18,554 bases of DNA, taken from positions 1-18,554 of the forward strand of contig CAJPOF010000049.1 of the NCBI GenBank assembly GCA_905372235.1, read 5' to 3'. Positions 6,219 through 13,417 of the stretch are shown in pieces (position 1 is the stretch's first letter; every line of letters begins with the position of its first letter). The notes under the pieces are model-generated. The model was not told the DNA's origin, ran no database searches, and worked only from the letters and a program-made list of their open reading frames with translations. This DNA comes from an uncultured Treponema sp. Lineage in GTDB: Bacteria; Spirochaetota; Spirochaetia; Treponematales; Treponemataceae. Made by a program: the position numbers and the translations under genes.

Positions 6219-7319
6219 CTACCATTCGTTTATTTTTTCGATTACATATCTAATCTGTTCGTCCGTTATTGTAGGTCCAATCGGAAGGCTTAGTTCCTGT
6301 GCGGCTATTTTTTCTGTAACAGGAAGGCTAAGGCTGTTCCATTCTGAATAGCATTTTTGCTTGTGAGGCGGGATGGGGTAGTGTATCACCGTTCCTATTC
6401 CGTTATCGGAAAGATATTTTTGAAACGAATCCCGCTCATCGGAAAAAACAGGAAAAAGGTGGAATGCGTTCTCCTCTTTTTTCATCGCTAACGGAAGCCT
6501 TATCTTTGGATTTTTTATTCCGTCTATGTAACAAGAGGCAACTTTTTTTCGTCTTTCGTTGTCTTTTTCAAGATATTTCAATTTTACGCCAAGCACCGCC
6601 GCCTGAATCTCGTCAAGTCGGCTGTTCCGCCCGATGTAGTCGAAAACGTATTTTTTACTTGAACCGTAGTTTGCAAGGCTTCTTATACAATCTGCGACTT
6701 CTTTGTCGTTCGTGGTTACAGCACCCGCATCTCCGAATGCCCCAAGGTTTTTTCCCGGATAGAAACTGTGGGCAGCCGCATCTCCAAGGCTTCCAGTCTT
6801 TTTTCCGTTGAATCGGCAACCATGCGCCTGCGCATTGTCCTCAAAAAGATAAAGACTGTTTTTTCTGCATATTTCTTCGATTTTTTTTGTGTATGCGCAT
6901 CTTCCGTAAAGATGGACGAGCATTATTCCCTTGGTTTTTTCCGTGATTTTTGACTCTATAATGTCTTCGTCAAGTTCAAGCGTGTCAAGTTTTGGCTCAA
7001 CAAGGACAGGAACAAGACCGTTTTCAGTTATCGCAATGATTGTTGCGATGTACGTGTTTGCAGGGACGATAATCTCGTCGCCTTTTTTTAGCCGCCCCAG
7101 TTCTATATACGAGCGCAAAATCCAAATTAGAGCGTCAAGCCCGTTCGCAACACCGACGCAGTATTTTGTACCGATATATTTTGCATAATCTTCCTCGAAT
7201 TTTGCGTTTTCTTCGCCGAGCAAATACCATCCGGAAGATACGACACGGCTTACCGCCTCGTTTATCTCTTTTGAGTGCAGCTCAGTAACTTCCTTCAAAC
7301 TTAAAAATGGCACAGTCAT
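6219..7319 (-). CDS. fdtB: dTDP-3-oxo-6-deoxyhexose aminotransferase (FdtB/QdtB type), DegT/DnrJ/EryC1 family
   Basis: This is a 366-residue PLP enzyme. It would transfer an amino group, usually from glutamate, to C3 of the dTDP-3-keto-6-deoxy sugar made by the FdtA-like isomerase. Motifs in order: SGWYLLGEENAKFEEDYAKY (about 29-48), GVANGLDAL (55-63), PANTYIAT (86-93), FEDNAQAHG with Asp161 for the PLP pyridine nitrogen, SFYPGKNLGAFGDAG with the Schiff-base Lys190, NSRLDEIQAAVL, and the C-terminal HYPIPPHKQ. All are intact. The start has AGGA 8 bases upstream. Clustering with isomerase and acetyltransferase genes is what points to the 3-amino pathway. Fuc3NAc versus Qui3NAc cannot be decided by eye, so the symbol is provisional. 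Confidence 0.85.
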   Translation of the reverse strand: MTVPFLSLKEVTELHSKEINEAVSRVVSSGWYLLGEENAKFEEDYAKYIGTKYCVGVANGLDALIWILRSYIELGRLKKGDEIIVPANTYIATIIAITENGLVPVLVEPKLDTLELDEDIIESKITEKTKGIMLVHLYGRCAYTKKIEEICRKNSLYLFEDNAQAHGCRFNGKKTGSLGDAAAHSFYPGKNLGAFGDAGAVTTNDKEVADCIRSLANYGSSKKYVFDYIGRNSRLDEIQAAVLGVKLKYLEKDNERRKKVASCYIDGIKNPKIRLPLAMKKEENAFHLFPVFSDERDSFQKYLSDNGIGTVIHYPIPPHKQKCYSEWNSLSLPVTEKIAAQELSLPIGPTITDEQIRYVIEKINEW

Positions 7320-7404
7320 TTAGTAGTCCTTTGTTTATCCGTTTTTTATATTTCCTATGAAAGTAGAGGCGATAAGCGGAATACAGCCGTTTTTTCGGTT
7401 TTAT

Positions 7405-7701
7405 TTAGATAAAAGCCAAGCGATGGAAGCTTTCTATTTCCGCTATCGCATTATCCTTGCAATAATCCATCGATTTGTCAAACATATCATAATGTATAAG
7501 CATATCATAATCAATTGTAGGAGCTGCAAACATATCTGTCTTGGAAAAGAACAGTTCCGGGCTTTCCAACGGAATGAAGCGAAAGAATTTTTGAATCAAC
7601 GGAGGGTCCTCTTCCCCGACGCAAGCGTCGGGGAAATTCAATGTTTTTGCGATATGGAAACAGGCGTTTGTTCCGCAGGTAAGAAGTAACAGACGTATCA
7701 T
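7405..7701 (-). pseudogene. Short gene remnant with an ATP-grasp-like N-terminus
   Basis: A 98-codon frame lies in the 422-base gap between the acetyltransferase and aminotransferase genes. It has a good start (ggagataaggaag before ATG). The first 21 residues (MIRLLLLTCGTNACFHIAKT...) resemble the nucleotide-binding opening of carbamoyl-phosphate-synthase-like ATP-grasp proteins found in polysaccharide clusters. Those have 300 or more residues, and the resemblance stops at a 24-bp palindrome (7612-7635) translated as NFPDACVGE. The rest (ELFFSKTDMFAAPTIDYDM...) is not recognised. A second frame break near the end (about 7410) would extend the protein to a stop near 7345. I read it as a deleted or frameshifted gene, but a genuine short gene of unknown function cannot be excluded. 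Confidence 0.4.
7612..7635. repeat. 24-bp near-perfect palindrome
   Basis: The arms ttccccgacgc and gcgtcggggaa are perfectly complementary around a two-base centre (aa). It is far more GC-rich than its surroundings and lies inside the gene remnant, exactly where the ATP-grasp similarity ends. It could be a dispersed palindromic repeat or mark a deletion junction. No second copy was noticed in this window. Confidence 0.6.
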
Positions 7702-7741
7702 CTTCCTTATCTCCTATGCCGCACATGGAGAAAGGTTCTGA

Positions 7742-8230
7742 CTAATTACTATACATCTGTACCTCCCCCATAGAATTTTTGATATTTCGTTTTTGCACGG
7801 CGGGATTTCCGTACCATAGCGTATTTGCAGGAACATCTTTTGTTACGACGCTTCCGGCTCCTATAAACGCATTTTCGCCTATTGTTATCCCTGCAAGAAT
7901 TGTCGCATTCGCTCCGATGGAAGCGCCTTGTTTTATGACCGTTTTAAGCATTTTCCAATCTTTGTTTTTTGAACGTGGAAACAAATCGTTTGTAAAAGTT
8001 GCGTTCGGACCGATAAAAACATTGTCTTCAATCGTAAGTCCGTCCCAAAGCTGAACGCCGGACTTTATCGTAACGTTATTCCCGATAACGACTTCATTTT
8101 CGATAAGAACTTGGGCGCAAATATTGCAATTATCGCCGATAACTGCATCCGGAAAAATAACGCAGAACTGCCAAACATTTGTGTTTTTCCCTATGTTTTT
8201 TGATTTACAATCTGAAAGCGGATGAATCAT
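7742..8230 (-). CDS. fdtC: dTDP-3-amino-3,6-dideoxyhexose N-acetyltransferase (FdtC/QdtC type)
   Basis: This 162-residue left-handed beta-helix acyltransferase has hexapeptide repeats throughout (VIGDNC, VVIGNNVTIKSG, TIEDNVFIGPNATFTNDL, SIGANATILAGITIGENAFIGAGS). The GPNATFTNDLFPRS segment and the end (VPANTLWYGNPAV) match sugar N-acetyltransferases of the WbpD/FdtC/QdtC group. It would acetylate the 3-amino group with acetyl-CoA to give dTDP-Fuc3NAc or dTDP-Qui3NAc in the cytoplasm. It starts one base after the isomerase stop, so the two are coupled. The family call is strong; the exact sugar is inferred from context. Confidence 0.83.
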   Translation of the reverse strand: MIHPLSDCKSKNIGKNTNVWQFCVIFPDAVIGDNCNICAQVLIENEVVIGNNVTIKSGVQLWDGLTIEDNVFIGPNATFTNDLFPRSKNKDWKMLKTVIKQGASIGANATILAGITIGENAFIGAGSVVTKDVPANTLWYGNPAVQKRNIKNSMGEVQMYSN

Positions 8231-8231
8231 A

Positions 8232-8633
8232 TCAGTTGTCCTTTACCGTCTTTAAAAAATCATCGTAATTTCTTATGTATTCTTTTTCGTCGTAATGTTC
8301 GCTTGCAAGGACTACAAGTTTACAGCCGTATGAAAAATCATGCATTTCCCTCCACATGTTTTTTCCGATGTAAAGACCGACGTCAGGCCGATTGAGGACA
8401 ATCTTTTCTCTTTTTTTACCGTCATCAAGGGTGAATGTGCATGAACCGTCCATCGCTATTATGATTTGCTCAAGTTTTGTATGGGCATGAAAACCGCGGC
8501 TTTCATTGGGAAGGGTATCAAACATATAGTAAACCCGCTTTATTTCAAAGGGAATGTCCTTGAGCGATTCGATTGCCACCAGTTTTCCCCGTTTGTCGCC
8601 GTGAACCGGCATTTCTATCAATCTGTAGTTCAT
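8232..8633 (-). CDS. fdtA: dTDP-4-oxo-6-deoxy-D-glucose 3,4-ketoisomerase (FdtA/QdtA type)
   Basis: This cupin of 133 residues would convert dTDP-4-keto-6-deoxyglucose to a 3-keto isomer, the first committed step to a 3-amino-3,6-dideoxy sugar. The start used is ATG 8633 (MNYRLIEMPVHGDKRGKLVA), with ggag 9 bases upstream. The frame is open to 8684, but that start lacks a ribosome site and adds 17 residues not seen in the family. The key motif SRGFHAHTKLEQ contains the paired active-site histidines. YYMFDTLPN before it and the C-terminal SEHYDEKEYIRNYDDFL are family hallmarks. FdtA versus QdtA (product stereochemistry at C4) cannot be told by eye. Confidence 0.87.
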   Translation of the reverse strand: MNYRLIEMPVHGDKRGKLVAIESLKDIPFEIKRVYYMFDTLPNESRGFHAHTKLEQIIIAMDGSCTFTLDDGKKREKIVLNRPDVGLYIGKNMWREMHDFSYGCKLVVLASEHYDEKEYIRNYDDFLKTVKDN

Positions 8634-8685
8634 CTGTTTTCTCCCATTTTTATTACGTAAAACTATATCACACAAAAAAGACAAT

Positions 8686-10407
8686 TTAAAAATTATACTT
8701 TAACGACATCGATGCGTAGAAATTGTAGAACTTGTTATTTCTTTTTATGTTATAGTTGAAGATGTTCATGAAATTCAGTTTTAAATCCACGGAGAATGAG
8801 TCCGTGAAAAAATATTTTCCGCCAATACCGTATACAAGATAAGTCTCAAAATTTGAATAATATTTTGCATTGACTTTTCCGGATTCCGGTTTTGACATGT
8901 CAAGATTGATTGATTTGTTGTTGATATAGTTGTTGTCGGGACAGAACCTATGGAATAAAAGACTGAAACTTCCTTTTTTATGATAGATTACATATGATAG
9001 GTACTGGCTGTTTCCGAAGTATCCGCTTCCTGCGCCTAAAATCTGACCTTTGTTTGTATAACCCTGTTTCACAAAATGATGGGCGTAATATCCCATGTAA
9101 TTCCATTGCAGCTGAAAATCCTGAGAAATCTCAAAATTGTTCCATTCAAAAAGTATTTCGCTATCAAGTCCTTGAAACGGCCCTTTTATTTTGGGATTTT
9201 TTTTTAAATCAAGAGGAATTCTCTGCTTCAGCCCGACTGTGTATATCGCCGTATGGAATGGATTTGATATTTCGTCGATAGAAAAGTCGTCTCGTCCAAA
9301 CTCTCCGTATATTTCAAGACCTATTTTTGAGAATTTCCAATCAGCGAAAAATGAGATTTTCTGGTCTTCATCGTTACCGCTTGATGCAAGTGTATTATGA
9401 AAATCTTGATAGAAAAGTCTGAACACTTGCTTGAAATTTTCAGGTCGCCAATAGGTCAAGAATATCCTGTTCGCTCCAAGGCTTAATCCGGGAATGAACG
9501 GGGGCGAATATGAAACCGAAATGGCGTTCACCATCCTTTTGTCGTTTGTTTTGTCGCTGTCAAAATATTTCGATTCCTCTAAAAGTCCTGTCCACACACG
9601 AGCTTCCACGCTTCCTATGTTCCAGCCCAGTTTTGGGATTACGATTTTTGTCTTTCTGAGTCCGATGTCGAATTTAGGATACGGGGATGCGTTGTTGCTT
9701 CCAAGCATTGGATTAAGGCTTGCAGGTCCGAGCCATGGAGATTGAGTTCCAAATCCGACCGTGAATGTATGCCACGACCAGCGTACCTCCGAATCGCCGA
9801 AAGAAAAGTCGAAGAACGGCTTTGAGCCGAACCGTTGTGGAAGGTCTATGCCGTTGCTTGTTCCGTAGCCCCAAAAATATCCGTATTCATTTTCGTATCC
9901 CGACTTCAGCATCTCAAAGTTCATGTTTTGGCTGAATGAGACTTCCGGCTTTATCGTAAGTTCAAATCCGTACGCCTCAAGTCTCACGCCGCCTGAAAAC
10001 TTTGAGTTGTAGCCGCGTCCCTGCCACAGAACTCCGTCGTTCTGGCCGTATGGGGTATGGGTGTTCACGCTGTTGAACCATTCAGGTCCGTAGATTTTTA
10101 GCCTGATGTCCTGGTTTATGCCGTTAAAAAAGAAATTTTCGATTTTTCTTCCGGATTCCCATAAAATCCGTTTTTTTCCAAGGTTCAGATTTTCCCAAAG
10201 GTGAGATGTTTTTTCTTCCTCGGAAGTTTTTTCGTCAATAATTTTCCATTCGGAATCGCTCAATGTCCTGTAATTTACTGTGGGGCGTTCTGCAATCCCC
10301 TGTAGGCTTAGAAAATCAAAATATTCTTCTTCTGCGGATTTCAGAGATTCCTGCGAATATGCAAAAAATAAAGTAAGAAAAATCAGGAGTAAAGGGATTT
10401 TTTTCAT
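8686..10407 (-). CDS. Wzi-like capsule-assembly outer-membrane beta-barrel
   Basis: This is a 573-residue exported protein. An N-terminal signal peptide (MKKIPLLLIFLTLFFAYSQ) precedes an acidic helical region. From about residue 90 it has alternating aromatic beta strands to a C-terminal Phe (SLKYNF), as in outer-membrane barrels. GPEWFNSVNTHTPYGQNDG, a WQGRG stretch, YGYFWGYG and a WLGP... segment near 225 match the Wzi family, whose E. coli member binds group 1 capsule at the surface. The start overlaps the upstream reductase stop (ATGA) and has GGAGG at 6 bases. Treponemes lack classical LPS, so a capsule or exopolysaccharide is the likely ligand. The family call is good; the exact role in this organism is inferred. 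Confidence 0.8.
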   Translation of the reverse strand: MKKIPLLLIFLTLFFAYSQESLKSAEEEYFDFLSLQGIAERPTVNYRTLSDSEWKIIDEKTSEEEKTSHLWENLNLGKKRILWESGRKIENFFFNGINQDIRLKIYGPEWFNSVNTHTPYGQNDGVLWQGRGYNSKFSGGVRLEAYGFELTIKPEVSFSQNMNFEMLKSGYENEYGYFWGYGTSNGIDLPQRFGSKPFFDFSFGDSEVRWSWHTFTVGFGTQSPWLGPASLNPMLGSNNASPYPKFDIGLRKTKIVIPKLGWNIGSVEARVWTGLLEESKYFDSDKTNDKRMVNAISVSYSPPFIPGLSLGANRIFLTYWRPENFKQVFRLFYQDFHNTLASSGNDEDQKISFFADWKFSKIGLEIYGEFGRDDFSIDEISNPFHTAIYTVGLKQRIPLDLKKNPKIKGPFQGLDSEILFEWNNFEISQDFQLQWNYMGYYAHHFVKQGYTNKGQILGAGSGYFGNSQYLSYVIYHKKGSFSLLFHRFCPDNNYINNKSINLDMSKPESGKVNAKYYSNFETYLVYGIGGKYFFTDSFSVDLKLNFMNIFNYNIKRNNKFYNFYASMSLKYNF

Positions 10408-11348
10408 CTCATTCCTCCAAATATTTTTTTAAGGCTTTCACGCCATGAAGGAATTTTTATCTTAAATTCCTTTTCGGTAAGGGATGAGTCGAGCACAAGA
10501 TTCTTTGGATATTGAAGATTTGTGCCATTGTCTGTTATGTCCGAGGGAAGAACATTTATTTCGTTTTTCACGATTCCAATTTTTTTTGCGATTTCCGAAA
10601 CTTCTTTTACAAACTCGAACAAGGATGCCGAGCCGGAATTTGCGAAGTTGTACACTCCGTAGGAAGGCGCGCTTTTTTTCCCGAACAGTTTTTTTGCTCC
10701 GTCCGATTTTTCTATCGCAAGAACAATAAAAGACGCGAGGTCTTTTGCGGATGTGAAACTTTCAGAACTGTCTTTTATCGCATGAAGCTCAGGATTTTTT
10801 GTCATCGCCCTTATAAGGCTTGGAACGAACGTCCCTTTTTTTTCTCCAAAAATTTTTGACGTTCTTATTATGTAGCATCTACTAAGGGATGAACGGACGT
10901 AATCTTCGCCAAGAGCCTTTGTTTTTCCGAATACACCGAAGGGGTCTTTCCTGTCGTTTTCCTTCATGCTTTTTGCGTTGTCTCCGCCAAACACGTAGGA
11001 AGTCGACACATGAATCATTTTTGCGCCGTTGTCATGAGAAAGTCGGGCTATGTTCAGCGCCGCCTTTGCGTTAGCCGCTTCGGCTTTTTCGGGGTTTTCT
11101 TCACATTCTCTGTAGTCGGAAAGGGAAGCGCAGTTTACAATCCAAGTGATTTTTCCGTCATTTGGATTCTTGAATTTTCTGTGGGAATAATAGTTTTCGT
11201 TTTCGGTTTTCTTTAAGAAAGTTTCAAGAAGAGAGAAATTTTCAGCATCTACTTCCTTATCTGTGCCTACACAAGGAATATTTTTTCCCTTCAATGCTTT
11301 TATAACCTCTCTGCCAAGAAGTCCTTCCGCTCCTATTACCCAAACCAT
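10404..11348 (-). CDS. RmlD-like SDR (dTDP-4-dehydrorhamnose reductase family), altered active site
   Basis: This is a 314-residue NAD(P)-dependent sugar epimerase/reductase-fold protein. GAEGLLGREV (6-15) is the GxxGxxG dinucleotide loop. NCAS (72-75) and the ENPEKAEAANAKAALNIA helix follow, then STSYVFGG (115-122) and FGKTKALGE (140-148). In canonical RmlD the last two read STDYVFDG and YGxTKxxGE. Here the catalytic Tyr is Phe140 (the Lys, Lys144, is kept) and the substrate-contacting Asp is Ser117. An extra 20-residue polar insert lies at about 45-65. It may have changed substrate, use another proton donor, or be non-catalytic. It is coupled to the Wzi gene (ATGA overlap) and 8 bases after the secreted-protein gene. 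I withhold the symbol rmlD for these reasons. Confidence 0.8.
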   Translation of the reverse strand: MVWVIGAEGLLGREVIKALKGKNIPCVGTDKEVDAENFSLLETFLKKTENENYYSHRKFKNPNDGKITWIVNCASLSDYRECEENPEKAEAANAKAALNIARLSHDNGAKMIHVSTSYVFGGDNAKSMKENDRKDPFGVFGKTKALGEDYVRSSLSRCYIIRTSKIFGEKKGTFVPSLIRAMTKNPELHAIKDSSESFTSAKDLASFIVLAIEKSDGAKKLFGKKSAPSYGVYNFANSGSASLFEFVKEVSEIAKKIGIVKNEINVLPSDITDNGTNLQYPKNLVLDSSLTEKEFKIKIPSWRESLKKIFGGMR

Positions 11349-11356
11349 AAAAAATC

Positions 11357-12085
11357 CTACCTGTCTTCAAGTTTTGTGAAAATGAAGTTGCAGAATGTCT
11401 TTATCCTGTTTATGAAAGATGTCTCTATCCTCTGCGTCAAAAACGGCACTCTTGGGGCTTTTACTCCGCCTGCTCCGTAAAGAACCCAGTTTTCTCCGTC
11501 CCTGAACAAAAGTATGCTGCTGTTCATTCCGTAAGGGCGGACGCAGGTTGTCCCGTAGTATGCCAAAGTGTTGGAATTTGTCTGTTTGTAAAAAAGGTAG
11601 TCTTCGTTTTGCTCGATTGTTATGGGGCAGAAAATATTTTCGAACGGTTCCATGAAAAGTTTCGCCTCTATTTCCGTTCGCCCGTTCGATTCGTTTTTGC
11701 TTAGGATTTCCGCGCTGGCATAAAGATCCCAATATCTTTGGTTTCTTTCGGACCAGTAGGGAATCCCTGCGTAATCGGGAACTTTTTCAAGAATTTCAAA
11801 TATTTTTTCGGGAAGATTCTCGTTTCCTTCGTAAGGTTTTAGCTGTATGATTTCGGCAAGATAGTTCGGCTTTGTTCCGTTTATCGATTCGTACATCTTT
11901 TTCACTCCCGGATTCTCGCCTGCTATGCACATATGTTTTGCGTAGTTTATGCTTCGTATGACAATCTCGCCTTTCAAAAGCCTTTCCCGTTCAGAATCCG
12001 TAAGTTTTCCGTTGAACGGAAGTGAGTAAACAGCCGAAAGGGTAAAAAAAATCGCAGCAAAAGAGATTAGAATCTTTTTTTTCAT
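11357..12085 (-). CDS. Secreted protein of unknown function (spirochaete-type, possibly DUF6675)
   Basis: This 242-residue protein has a signal peptide (KKKILISFAAIFFTLSAVYS, cleavage near residue 21) and a mature alpha/beta-looking chain. It has motifs YAKHMCIAGENPGVKKMY, GIPYWSERNQRYWDLY and CVRPYGMNSSILLFRD, and three or four Cys that could form disulfides in the periplasm. I associate it with treponemal proteins of unknown function (possibly the family labelled DUF6675), from memory only. The start has a GGGGG ribosome site 4 bases upstream. It is the first gene of the leftward operon, 8 bases from the RmlD-like gene, which hints at a role in surface polysaccharide or envelope function. 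No enzymatic motif is recognisable. Confidence 0.75.
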   Translation of the reverse strand: MKKKILISFAAIFFTLSAVYSLPFNGKLTDSERERLLKGEIVIRSINYAKHMCIAGENPGVKKMYESINGTKPNYLAEIIQLKPYEGNENLPEKIFEILEKVPDYAGIPYWSERNQRYWDLYASAEILSKNESNGRTEIEAKLFMEPFENIFCPITIEQNEDYLFYKQTNSNTLAYYGTTCVRPYGMNSSILLFRDGENWVLYGAGGVKAPRVPFLTQRIETSFINRIKTFCNFIFTKLEDR

Positions 12086-12120
12086 GTTTCCCCCGAAATA
12101 TTTTCGTGTTATGTCGCCCC

Positions 12121-12126
12121 ATTATA
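12121..12126 (-). promoter_or_regulatory. Probable -10 box of the polysaccharide operon promoter
   Basis: On the minus strand TATAAT lies 35 bases before the start codon of the secreted-protein gene. Upstream is a run of nine T and a weak -35 candidate (TTAAGA, 19-base spacing). As no other clear promoter or large gap occurs leftward, it may drive the whole operon. Confidence 0.55.
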
Positions 12127-12199
12127 CTGAATCGGAAAAAAAAAGTCTTAAACAAACCGCTTCTTGTCCGTAACGTTTTCCGCATTTTAAGAAAAATTA

Positions 12200-12208
12200 T
12201 GCTATAAT
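12200..12208 (+). promoter_or_regulatory. Extended -10 promoter of the aminotransferase-glgA pair
   Basis: TGCTATAAT is a perfect extended -10 element, 21 bases upstream of the ATG at 12230. No convincing -35 is visible at 17 bases, consistent with extended -10 promoters. GGAGG sits 4 bases before the start codon. The promoter is back-to-back with the leftward one in a 144-base divergent spacer. Confidence 0.6.
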
Positions 12209-12229
12209 CGTTTTTGTTCCGGAGGAAAA

Positions 12230-13417
12230 ATGATAGCCCAAAACATGAAAGAGATTCTTGAAAGTCCGTCTGCGGGTGCGATTCGAAAAATGTTCGAAGA
12301 AGGAGTCGCGCTGAAAAAAAAATACGGCGAAGAAAATGTCTTTGATTTTTCCATCGGAAACCCCGACCTTGAGCCGCCTCTAAAACTTCAGGAAGCGGTG
12401 CGTATTGTGGCTTCGGACACCTCTCACATGAGACACGGTTATATGCAGAATTCAGGCTACAAGGAATGCCGCGAGGCTATGGCAAAAAAAACTTCGATTG
12501 AGCAGGAAACTGACGTTTCTTGGAACAACATTGTCATGTCTGTGGGGGCTGCCGGAGCGATAAACTGCGTGCTTAAAGCGATATTGAATCCGGAAGACGA
12601 AGTTATAGTTCCGTCTCCGTATTTTCCGGAATACGAGCATTATATAAAAAACCACGGCGGAAAAATACGCATTGTGCCTACAAAAGATGATTTTTCCTTG
12701 GACATAGATGCCATAAAAAACGCCCTTTCTTTTTCCACTGCCGCTGTCCTTATAAATTCACCCAACAACCCGACGGGAAAAATCTACACCGAGGAGGAAA
12801 TCTATCTTCTTTCGGCTGCGCTGGACGAGTTCGGGAAAAAAAGCGGGCGTTTTCCATTGTTAATCTGCGATGAGCCTTATCGGGCTATAACTTACGGAAA
12901 AGCGAAAGTTTCTCCAGTTTTTAAACGGTATGAAAATTCTGTTGTTGTAACAAGTTTTGCGAAAAACTTTAGCGTTCCCGGGGAACGGATAGGCTACATC
13001 GCTGTAAATCCGTCTTGCAGGGAAGGGGAAAGCCTTGTTTCCGCGCTGAACCTTGCCACCAGAATCCTTGGATTTGTAAACGCTCCTGCCTTTTTTCAGA
13101 AAGTTATAGAAAAATCATGGGATGCAGAATGTGATTACTCTTTATACGAAAGAAGACGAAACAAAATAACGGCTATAATGGACGAGGCGGGATTTTCCTA
13201 CGCAAAGCCTGACGGTGCTTTCTATCTTTTTGTGAAAATTCCCGATAAATGGAATGAGGATGATATTCTTTTTACAGAACACCTTAAAAAGTTCAATATT
13301 TTGTGCGCTCCGGGAAGCAGTTTCGGAAAAAAAGGCTGGTTCAGGCTTTCCTATTGCGTCCCTGAAAAAACAATCCTTGCTTCAAAAAATGCGTTTTTAA
13401 AGGCGGCAACTTTATGA
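12230..13417 (+). CDS. Class I/II PLP-dependent aminotransferase (aspartate aminotransferase-like)
   Basis: This is a 395-residue fold-type I enzyme of the cytoplasm. FSIGNPDLEPP (40-50) is the N-terminal substrate loop, SVGAAGAI (104-111) contacts the PLP phosphate, and NSPNNPTGK has the conserved Asn. CDEPYRAITYG has the PLP-nitrogen Asp214 and Tyr217, and TSFAKNFSVPGERIGY has Schiff-base Lys245. The C-terminal FRLSYC supplies the carboxylate-binding Arg. All catalytic parts are present and length is normal. The amino donor and acceptor cannot be assigned; aspartate or aromatic aminotransferase are both possible. It starts the rightward operon and its stop overlaps the glgA start by ATGA. 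Confidence 0.9.
   Translation: MIAQNMKEILESPSAGAIRKMFEEGVALKKKYGEENVFDFSIGNPDLEPPLKLQEAVRIVASDTSHMRHGYMQNSGYKECREAMAKKTSIEQETDVSWNNIVMSVGAAGAINCVLKAILNPEDEVIVPSPYFPEYEHYIKNHGGKIRIVPTKDDFSLDIDAIKNALSFSTAAVLINSPNNPTGKIYTEEEIYLLSAALDEFGKKSGRFPLLICDEPYRAITYGKAKVSPVFKRYENSVVVTSFAKNFSVPGERIGYIAVNPSCREGESLVSALNLATRILGFVNAPAFFQKVIEKSWDAECDYSLYERRRNKITAIMDEAGFSYAKPDGAFYLFVKIPDKWNEDDILFTEHLKKFNILCAPGSSFGKKGWFRLSYCVPEKTILASKNAFLKAATL

Noticed and set aside
7483..7511. 11-bp direct repeat (catatcataat, 18 bases apart) in the gene remnant
   Set aside because: It encodes two YDM-like tripeptides with an 18-base period, which preserves frame and has only two copies; likely chance in AT-rich sequence.
7511..7726. 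71-codon minus-strand frame overlapping the ATP-grasp-like remnant
   Set aside because: Out of frame with the recognisable start, Arg-rich, no motif; treated as a shadow.
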